From: Taeniopygia guttata | Lineage: Eukaryota; Chordata; Aves; Passeriformes; Estrildidae | Direction: 5' to 3' | DNA length: 64,000 bases | NCBI RefSeq assembly: GCF_048771995.1 | Contig: NC_133024.1 | Coordinates: forward strand, 114,357,501-114,421,500 | Translations under genes and position numbers: made by a program | In this document: in pieces, positions 56,428 to 64,000 of the stretch | How positions within the stretch are numbered: position 1 is the stretch's first letter | How the letters are laid out: each line of letters starts with the position of its first letter | The notes under the pieces: model-generated | The model's database searches: none | Told to the model about the DNA's origin: nothing | What the model saw: the letters and a program-made list of their open reading frames with translations, nothing else

Positions 56428-59088
56428 CTTGACGAAGAGGGAGATGTCGTGGTCCTCCTCCTCCTCCTCCTCCTCCTCCTCCTCCTCCTCCTCCGGGGCT
56501 CCCGGTGAGCCCGTCCCGTCCTCCCGGTGCCGCTCCCGGTGCCGCTCCCCGTTCAGGCTCCGCTCCCGGCCGCTCCCGGGGCTCGGGGTCCCGCTGGCCG
56601 CGGCTCCCGGGGCTCCTGTCCCCGCCAGGGCTGGCGGTGCCCGCTCCGCCTGCAGAGCATCCTCGGGGACTGTCCCTAAAACCTCCTCAGGGATTGTCCC
56701 TGCTGGAGCTGTCTCCCGCACCGCATCCTTGGGGATTGTCCCTAAAACCTCCTCGGGGACTGTCCCTAAAACCTCCTCGGGGACTGTCCCTAAAACCTCC
56801 TCGGGGACTGTCACATCAGCCGGGGCTGCGTCCTGTGCCTCATCCTTAGGGATTGTCCCTAAATCTTCCTTGGGGACTGTCCCTAAAACCTCCCCGGGGA
56901 CTGTCCCTAAAACCTCCTCGGGCACTGTCCCTGCTAGAGCTGTCTCCCGCACCGCATCCTTAGGGATTGTCCCTAAAACTTCCTTGGGGACTGTCCCTAA
57001 AACCTCCTCGGGCACTGTCACATCAGCCGGGGCTGCGTCCTGCGCCTCATCCTTTGGGATTGTCCCTAAAACCTCCCCGGGGACTGTCACATCGGCCGGG
57101 GCTGCCTCCCGCACCGCATTCTCAGGGATTGTCCCCAAAACCTCCTCGGGGATTGTCACATCAGCCGGGACCGCCTCTCGCACCGGATCCTTAGGGATTG
57201 TCCCTAAAACTTCCTCGGGGACTGTCCCTAAAACCTCCTCGGGCACTGTCCCTGCCGGGGCTGCGTCCTGCACTGCATCCTTAGGGATTGTCCCTAAAAC
57301 TTCCTTGGGGATTGTCCCTAAAACCTCCTCGGGGACTGTCACATCAGCCGCGACCGCCTCCTGCACCGCATCCTTAGGGATTGTCCCTAAAACTTCCTTG
57401 GGGACTGTCACATCAGCCGGGGCTGCGTCCTGCACTGCATCCTTAGGGATTGTCCCTAAAACTTCCTTGGGGACTGTCCCTGCTGGGGCTGCGTCCTGCA
57501 CCGCATCCTTGGGGATTGTCCCTAAAACTTCCTCGGGGACTGTCCCTAAAACCTCCTCGGGGACTGTCCCTGCCAGGGCTGCGTCCTGCGCCCCATCCTT
57601 GGGGATTGTCCCCAAAACCTCCTTGGGGATTGTCCCTAAAACCTCCTCGGGGACTGTCACATCAGCCGGGACTGCGTCCTGCGCCTCATCCTTGGGGATT
57701 GTCCCTAAATCCTCCTCGGGGACTGTCACATCAGCCGGGACCGCCTCCTGCACCGCATTCTTAGGGATTGTCCCCAAAACTTCCTTGGGGACTGTCCCCA
57801 AAACCTCCTCGGGGATTGTCCCTGCTGGAGCTGCCTCCTGCACCGCATCCTTAGGGTTTGTCCCTAAAACCTCCTTGGGGACCGTCCCTGCCGGGGCTGC
57901 GTCCTGCGCCTCATCCTTGGGGATTGTCCCCAAAACTTCCTCGGGGACTGTCCCCAAAACCTCCTCGGGGACTGTCCCAGAAACCAGGACCGCCTCCTGC
58001 ACCGCATTCTCGGCGATTGTCACATCAGCCGGGGCTGCCTCTTGCACCGCATTTTCGGGGACTGTCCCAGCCAGCGCTTCCTCCCGCTCTTCATCCTCGG
58101 GGACTGTCCCCTCTGGGGTTGTCACTGCGGCCTCTCCGTGCTCTGTCCCCGTCGGGGCTGCCTCTTGCACCGCATCTTCAGGGACTGTCCCCGCCGGGGC
58201 TTCCTCGGGACCTGTCCCGGACGGGGCTGTCGCGACAGCGTCTTCGGGCTCTGCTCCCTCTGGGACCGCCTGTCCTTGCTCCTCTCCGGGCTCTGTCCTC
58301 GATGGCGCTGTCCCCTCCGCTTCCCGGGGCTGTGTCCCCTCTGCTTCCCGGGGCTCTGTCCCCTCTGCTTCCCGGGGCTGTGTCCCCTCCGCTTCCCGGG
58401 GCTGTGTCCCCTCCGCTTCCCGGGGCTGTGTCCCCTCTGCTTCCCGGGGCTCTGTCCCCTCCGCTTCTCGGGGCTGTGTCCCCTCCGCTTCCCGGGGCTC
58501 TGTCCCCTCTGCTTCCCGGGGCGCTGTCCCCTCTGCTTCCCGGGGCTCTGTCCCCTCTGCTTCCCGGGGCTGTGTCCCCTCCGCTTCCCGGGGCTCTGTC
58601 CCCTCTGCTTCCCGGGGCTCTGTCCCCTCTGCTTCCCGGGGCTCTGTCCCCTCCGCTTCCCGGGGTTTTGTCCCCTCCGCTTCTCGGGGCTTTGTCCCCG
58701 TCCCCTCTTCTTCCCGGGGCTGTGTCCCCTCTTCTTCCCGGGGCTGTGTCCCCTCCGCTTCCCGGGGCTGTGTCCCCTCCGCTTCCCGGGGCTCTGTCCC
58801 CTCTGCTTCCCGGGGCTCTGTCCCCTCCGAGGCTGTCACCGCATCCCGCTCAGGCTCCGGTTCTGCCGGGACAGCCGTCACCGCCTCCCGGGGTTCTGTC
58901 CCCGCCGGGATATCGTCCCTCTCCGCCTCTCTCACTTGGGGCTCCGTCCCCGCCGGTGCCACCGCTTCTCCCTCGGGCTCCGTCCTCACCGGTGCTGCTT
59001 TTTGGGGCTCCGTCCCCGCCGCCTCGTCCTCGGCTCCGTCCCTCGGGACATCGCCGCGCTCCGGGGCCCGTCCCGGGCTCTCCGCCAT
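56428..59088 (-). CDS. CLIC6: CLIC6 exon 1, long acidic repeat region
   Basis: First exon of chloride intracellular channel 6 (the parchorin type), a soluble protein that can associate with membranes. The ATG at 59088 (CCGGCATGGCG, good context) opens 887 codons ending DHDISLFVK just before GTAGGG (donor GT = plus AC at 56426-56427), joining exon 2 in phase 0. Layout by residue: 1-87 acidic leader; about 88-257, some 21 eight-residue units (EGTEPREA and EGTQPREA forms); about 258-360, irregular Glu/Pro/Ala; about 360-810, units of GTVPEEVL / GTIPKDAVQDAAPA / DVTVPEEV type; then a basic GERHRERHRED patch and about 13 Glu. Long N-terminal repeats are known in mammalian CLIC6, whose whole protein is about 700 residues. 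This prediction is about 1115. The length may be copy-number variable or mis-assembled. Confidence 0.93.
56690..58000 (-). repeat. CLIC6: Coding minisatellite B in CLIC6 exon 1
   Basis: Alternating 24-bp (GTVPEEVL, plus CCTCGGGGACTGTCCCTAAA) and about 42-48-bp units (IPKDAVQDAAPAG or ADVTVP endings). All length changes are multiples of 3, so the frame is kept throughout 1.3 kb. Confidence 0.95.
58317..58827 (-). repeat. CLIC6: Coding minisatellite A in CLIC6 exon 1
   Basis: About 21 units of 24 bp (plus-strand GTCCCCTCTGCTTCCCGGGG) encoding EG-T-E/Q/K/A-PREA. One unit has a 6-bp insertion (GTGTKPRE). Variation is mainly at the third residue pair, E versus Q. Confidence 0.97.
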
Positions 59089-59420
59089 GCCGGGACCGCC
59101 GGGACCGCCGGGTCGGAGCAGCGGAGCGGCCGCGGAGCAGCGCCGGGCACGGCCGGGGGATGGGGCGGCGGGGCCGGGAATGAGCTCCTCCCCTGTGCCT
59201 GCCCCGATCAGGGCACAGCCCCTGCCCGGGTACAGCCCCTGTCCTGTCCCACCGCTCCGGGCACAGCCCCTGTCCTGTCCCACTGCTCCGGGCACAGCCC
59301 CTGCCCCGATCCGGGCACAGCTCCTGCCCGGGCACAGCCCCTTCCCCGTCTCACATTGGAGCGGGACCACAGCCACCCCCTCCCCGCAGGCACCGGAGCC
59401 TTTGCAGAGTGACCAAAACC
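59089..59420 (-). promoter_or_regulatory. CLIC6: CpG-rich CLIC6 5' flank, likely promoter/5' UTR
   Basis: Immediately upstream of the CLIC6 ATG, GC-rich with many CpGs (GGGACCGCCGGGACCGCCGG, GCGGAGCGGCCGCGGAGCAG), and two or three imperfect repeats of GGGCACAGCCCCTGTCCTGT. No TATA box was seen. Promoter identity is inferred from position and composition. Confidence 0.6.
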
Positions 59421-59424
59421 CTCC

Positions 59425-59550
59425 TCTCTGTCTGTCTGTGTGTCTGTGTGTCTGTGTGTCTGTGTGTCTGTGTGTCTGTGTGTCTGTGTGTCTGTGTGTG
59501 TGTGTGTCTGTGTGTCTGTGTGTTTGTGTTTTTATGTGTCTGTGTGTCCC
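59425..59550. repeat. (TGTGTGTC)n microsatellite
   Basis: CTGTGTGTCTGTGTGTCTGT-type 8-bp repeat, about 340-460 bp upstream of the CLIC6 start. Confidence 0.97.
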
Positions 59551-59649
59551 GCACCTGCCCGGGGCTCCCCTCGCACCCCAAGCCCCCCAGCCCCGTTCGT
59601 GCCCTGCTTTGCCCCTCGGCTGCCACTCCCAGCCCGGCGTGGTGTCCTT

Positions 59650-59990
59650 GGCACTGCTGTCCCCAGCCTGGCACTGCTGTCCCCATCCTGGCACTGCTGT
59701 CCCCAACCTGGCACTGCTGTCCCCAACCTGTCACTGCTGTCCCCAGCCGGGCATTGCTGTCCCCAACCTGGCACTGCTGTCCCCATCCTGGCATTGCTGT
59801 CCCCAGCCTGGCACTGCTGTCCCCAACCTGGCACTGCTGTCCCCAGCCCGGCACTGCTGTCCCCAACCTGGCACTGCTGTCCCCATTCTGGCACTGCTGT
59901 CCCCAACCCGGCACTGCTGTCCCCAGCCTGGCATTGCTGTCCCCAACCTGGCACTGCTGTCCCCATCTTGGCACTGCTGTCCCCAACCGT
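59650..59990. repeat. 20-bp minisatellite (CCCCAACCTGGCACTGCTGT)
   Basis: About 17 units, almost all exactly 20 bp, varying at ACC / GCC / TCC in the middle. Upstream of CLIC6. Confidence 0.97.
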
Positions 59991-60757
59991 GGAGGCAGAG
60001 TTGGCTGACAGGAGTGAGGTATCATAATTTAAAACCCCCAACAGTTAAACAGTTTTATATCTGTGTGTGATTTGTTAATTATTTTTAAACACTTTTTGTA
60101 TTGGAGAGGGAACAGAGCAGGGATAGAACACACAGGGGTTTGGAAAGGGTGTGAAGGGGGAAGATGCAGCCGACAGGAGATAGGAAATCCTACAGAATAA
60201 ATCATTGCAGCAGGTCAAACCCTCAGCCACTCCGATAAAGCACGAAGAGCCAAATAAATGAACAATCCTGCAGCTCTTTGAGGCTCGCCCGGAGGTGCCT
60301 CGCAAGTTTTTACACATCTCCTTTGGGTGATTGAATATTTGAATATTTGGGGCTCTTACACAGCTCCTTTGTCAGGTTTTGCTCAGGTTCCCAGTCTGAG
60401 CCGGGATTTGTGTCCTGCCGATCTGCTTTGCCTTCATTTACCCGTTCCCTGCTTTCAATGCTCACAAGGTGAGGATTTCAAGGCCAACAAAACCCAAACC
60501 CTTTCAGTGATAACCAAACCAAAAGCAAACAAAAATCCCTTTCAGTGCTAAGCAGTGCCTGTGGTGAACATCGGCGCAGGGTTTCAGCCTGACAAAAGAT
60601 TAGCTCGTTAAATATCGACGGGAGCTAAGGACTCACAGCTCCCACAGGTAATTCTCTTTGTAGGACACAAACTTCGGGAAGAGTGTTTGATATAATCACA
60701 GCAGGAATCATTTGTTATGGATCTCTCTGTGCTCTCCCTGGAGCCCAGGAACTGAGA
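59991..60757. other. CLIC6 upstream flank, unique
   Basis: No gene or repeat supported. Confidence 0.5.
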
Positions 60758-61372
60758 TTCTTCTCTTCTCTTCTCTTCTCTTCTCTTCTCTTCTCTTCTC
60801 TTCTCTTCTCTTCTCTTCTCTTCTCTTCTCTTCTCTTCTCTTCTCTTCTCTTCTCTTCTCTTCTCTTCTCTTCTCTTCTCTTCTCTTCTCTTCTTCTCTT
60901 CTCTTCTCTTCTCTTCTCTTCTCTTCTCTTCTCTTCTCTTCTCTTCTCTTCTCTTCTCTTCTCTTCTCTTCTCTTCTCTTCTCTTCCCTTCCCTTCCCTT
61001 CCCTTCCCTTCCCTTCCCTTCCCTTCCCTTCCCTTCCCTTCCCTTCCCTTCCCTTCCCTTCCCTTCCCTTCCCTTCCCTTCCCTTCCTTCCCTTCCCTTC
61101 CCTTCCCTTCCCTTCCCTTCCCTTCCCTTCCCTTCCCTTCCCTTCCCTTCCCTTCCCTTCCCTTCCCTTCCCTTCCCTTCCCTTCCCTTCCCTTCCCTTC
61201 CCTTCCCTTCCCTTCCCTTCCCTTCCCTTCCCTTCCCTTCCCTTCCCTTCCCTTCCCTTCCCTTCCCTTCCCTTCCCTTCCCTTCCCTTCCCTTCCCTTC
61301 CCTTCCCTTCCCTTCCCTTCCCTTCCCTTCCCTTCCCTTCCCTTCCCTTCCCTTCCCTTCCCTTCCCTTCCT
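60758..61372. repeat. 615-bp homopyrimidine pentamer tract: (TTCTC)n then (TTCCC)n
   Basis: About 45 TTCTC units (60758-60985) change abruptly to about 77 TTCCC units (60986-61372). Each block carries a single phase slip (at about 60893, TTCTTCTC, and at about 61085, CCTTCCTTCC). The opposite strand is pure purine over the whole length. Confidence 0.98.
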
Positions 61373-62724
61373 CTCACTCACTTTTCTTTTCCTTCCTTTT
61401 GATTTTTCATCTTTTTCTCTTAAATATTTTTTTTTCCCCTTTGGATTTCTTGCTCCCTGCACTCATCACTCAATTACTTAACAATTAATTAACCACTCAC
61501 TCTCCATGCACCCCCTGTTCTGTCAAGCTCTTTCCACCCCATCTGTTTCTAAACCAGCCCTCGGCTAATAAATTTGATTTTCGGAGTTCGGCCTCGGGAA
61601 GGATTAGCCCACACCTTCTTTATTAAAGGATGAGTGCAGGTACTAATTGATTAATCAATTAATGCTCACAGATGTCAGACTTTAGCCACAACCGAAGATC
61701 CCCTCTCAGTCTGGTGGGGACAACTTTTATCCCTGGGGGTTATTAATTAGGCTGGACTCACTCGGATTATTGTAACTCATTTTCCTTCCCGACTGCAGAC
61801 CGAAGTTGTAATTTTTTTTTTTTTTCAGCCAGAGGCAAGGAAAAAAATTCCTTTTACTCGCGATTTTTTGCCCTGGGAATTAGAGGGAAGTGGAGGCTCC
61901 AGAAAATTGGGTGTCCCCAGCATGGGCTGGAGGGAGGGATTTGTCAGGGTAAACACAGACTGGTACAAACTGCCTGGCTGGAGATAAGAATTACTTGTGC
62001 TGTAAAACTTCCACGAATCACTTGTGACATAAAAAATTACCTGTATAAGAATATGAATACAGTATGATCAATATTTATATATTTATACCTTTTGAGATGG
62101 AAAAAATAACCCCAGACCCCTTTATTCGTGTATAAGCCAATTCTATAGCCTATTTAAAATGTTATTTTAACTGTAGGAAAGACAAAATTGTGAAGGATTT
62201 TTTTTTGAGGACTAGAATTTTTTACTGCTTTCAGAATACATGGATGTTTGCTACGTTTATTCCCGAATTTCCTGGAGGGAAGCTGGTGTGAAATTCCATC
62301 ACCTCGTGGCTGGGAAAACAAAAAAAACCCCACCTGTCATTTTCGCTATCTTTAAATATTTTAAACCTGCTCATTGTCCAAAAGAATCTTTGATTTTCCT
62401 TTTATTTTGGTTAAGCAGCACTATTATAATGAAGCAACAGAATAATGAAGCCAAGGTAAAAAACAGACATTATATATATTTTTTTTAGTCTAATTCAATC
62501 AAATCGTGGTTTGGAATTAAATTTGGGATTTGAGAAGCAGCAAAGCCCTGGTGACAGCCCTGAAACCCCAAATTGGCTCTTTTTGGACAACTCCAGGCCT
62601 TTGATTCTGCTTGGGAAGTCCCTGTTGGGCTCCTGCACTGAATTCCCTCCCCACCATCTCTTCCAGAGGCTTTCCAGGCATTCCTGAATTCTCCTCCTGC
62701 CTTAGGGGAGGGAGCCCCTGTTCC
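61373..62724. other. CLIC6 upstream flank, unique
   Basis: AT-rich. No exon, RNA gene or array supported. Confidence 0.5.
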
Positions 62725-62788
62725 AAATCCCAAATCCCAAATCCCAAATCCCAAATCCCTAATCCCAAATCCCAAATCCCAAATCCCA
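62725..62788. repeat. (AAATCCC)n heptamer repeat
   Basis: Nine CCCAAAT heptamers with one CCCTAAT variant. Confidence 0.97.
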
Positions 62789-62835
62789 CCTTGCTCGGGG
62801 GGATCGCTCAGGTGTTTAAAGCTGAGAGCTTTGCC

Positions 62836-62901
62836 AGGCTCATGGAGGAGCTGTGATTTCCTTATTGCCGTCATCATCAGCAGCAGCATCATCATCATCA
62901 G

Positions 62902-62935
<34 letters not shown>

Positions 62936-62976
62936 TCCTCCTCCTCCTCATCGAAGAGCTGTGATTTCATTATGTG

Positions 62977-63014
<38 letters not shown>

Positions 63015-63387
63015 ATCATCATTAATCATCATCATCATCATCTCCTCCTCCTCCTCCTCCTCCTCCTCCTCCTCCTCCTCCTCATGGAGGAGCTGTGATT
63101 TCATTATTGTCGTCATCATCATCATCACCATTAATCATAATCGTCGTCATCATCATCATCATCTCCTCCTCCTCCTCCTCCTCCTCCTCCTCCTCCTCAT
63201 GGAGGAGTTGTGATTTCATTATTGTCATCATCATCATCATCATCATCATCTCCTCCTCCTCCTCCTCATCGAGGAGCTGCGATTTCATTATTGCCGTCAT
63301 CATTAATCATCATCATCTCCTCCTCCTCCTCCTCCTCCTCCTCCTCCTCCTCCTCCTCATGGAGGAGCTGTGATTTCATTATTGTCG

Positions 63388-63420
<33 letters not shown>

Positions 63421-63650
63421 ATCATCATCATCATCATCAATCATCATCAGTCATCATCATCATCAATCATCATCATTATCATCATCTCCTTCTCCTCCTC
63501 CTCCTCCTCATCGAGGAGCTGTGATTTCATTATTGCCATCATCTTCATCATCATCATCATCATTATCATTAATTATCATCATAATCATTAATCATCATCA
63601 TCAATCATCATCATCATCTCCTCCTCCTCCTCCTCCTCCTCCTCCGCTCC
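62836..63650. repeat. Higher-order trinucleotide array, (ATC)n-(CTC)n with a spacer
   Basis: Seven copies of a spacer near GGAGGAGCTGTGATTTCATT (at about 62841, 62953, 63085, 63199, 63271, 63361 and 63513) separate blocks of (ATC)n followed by (CTC)n, giving a superunit of about 70-150 bp. Spacer variants include CATCGAGGAG versus CATGGAGGAG. Confidence 0.95.
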
Positions 63651-64000
63651 TGGAATGGGGCAGGTGGGTGTGAAATCAGCTCCGAATTCAGCCGGATTTC
63701 ACCAGCTCATGTCAGTCAAATGAAAACCAAAATAAAACTGCAAATGGAGCTGCCCCGAGCCGGCGCACTCGGAATTAAAGAATAAATTCAATGTTTCCTG
63801 GGTCTAAAGCTGCTTTTCTCACAGTGCTCTGCAAAATCCCACAGCGAGCCTTCATCAGACCCAGCAGAGCCTGGAAAAAATCCAAACCTTTCGAAGCTCC
63901 CAGAGATTTCCTTCACTTTAAATAGTGTCCAGATTGTCTTGAGCTCTATTATTTTGACTCCTGCTACATCAAACTTTTATTTTAAATGTTCCCAGGTTTA
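63651..64000. other. Upstream flank, unique
   Basis: Nothing supported here. Confidence 0.5.

Noticed and set aside
59089..59706. In-frame upstream extension of CLIC6 exon 1 by about 206 codons
   Set aside because: It consists of the 20-bp and GTGTCT repeats and GC-rich flank. The ATG at 59088 has a good context and begins the acidic leader.
56429..60070. 1213-codon + strand frame opposite CLIC6 exon 1
   Set aside because: The opposite frame has clear support as CLIC6 (ATG, splice donor, DISLFVK join to exon 2). The + frame is its mirror in repeat DNA.
60608..61488. Frames of about 220-285 codons on both strands (FSSLL, PSLPF, REEKR, GREGK repeats)
   Set aside because: Pure pentamer microsatellite translated. 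No unique sequence.
62485..63591. Poly-Ser, poly-Ile, poly-His and poly-Met frames
   Set aside because: Trinucleotide microsatellite read in different frames.

Overview
The window is a vertebrate nuclear genome, and a bird is the best fit. It is littered with short 3' ends of CR1-type LINEs (pieces ending in AACCCAAACCATTCCATGAT on the + strand, or starting CAGAATGGTTTGGGTTGGAA when inverted) and with LTR fragments. It also carries the conserved tail-to-tail neighbour pair RUNX1 (+) and CLIC6 (-). A songbird is likely from the repeat style, but that is inference. No bacterial-type operons, CRISPR arrays, tRNAs or rRNAs were seen.

Layout. 1-4185 is the last intron of RUNX1: a 60-bp minisatellite, unique sequence, then two CR1 pieces that stop about 36 bp before the splice acceptor. 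4186-4679 is the RUNX1 terminal coding exon, ending in the VWRPY Groucho/TLE motif. About 4680-10250 is its inferred 3' UTR, invaded by two CR1 pieces and a small minisatellite and closed by an AATAAA at 10226. 10250-30990 is intergenic and repeat-rich: a 24-bp palindromic minisatellite (11.8-12.4 kb), a 2.7-kb minisatellite of 44-bp units (12.7-15.4 kb), CR1 and LTR remnants, and one intron-less, acidic, internally repetitive coding region on the - strand (24448-26417). That region is interrupted by a frameshift, and I do not recognise it. A degraded scrap of its 3' end lies at about 29 kb.

30994-59088 holds CLIC6 on the - strand. All six coding exons can be placed with consensus splice sites and consistent phases: 2661 + 110 + 126 + 107 + 182 + 162 nt, predicting about 1115 residues. 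Exons 2-6 encode the conserved chloride-intracellular-channel/GST-fold module. Exon 1 encodes a very long acidic repeat region made of coding minisatellites. Its introns contain an ERV-type solo LTR (36340-36956), a truncated relative of that LTR (53434-53896), further LTR-like elements, four minisatellites or AT-rich arrays, and several roughly 200-bp direct duplications.

59089-64000 is CLIC6 promoter and upstream DNA: CpG-rich near the gene, then a 20-bp minisatellite, a 615-bp homopyrimidine pentamer tract and a higher-order trinucleotide array. RUNX1 is a nuclear transcription factor and CLIC6 a cytosolic/membrane-associated channel-like protein. They are neighbours but have no evident joint function. 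The most distinctive features are the density of tandem repeats, the expanded CLIC6 first exon and the unrecognised repeat-protein locus.
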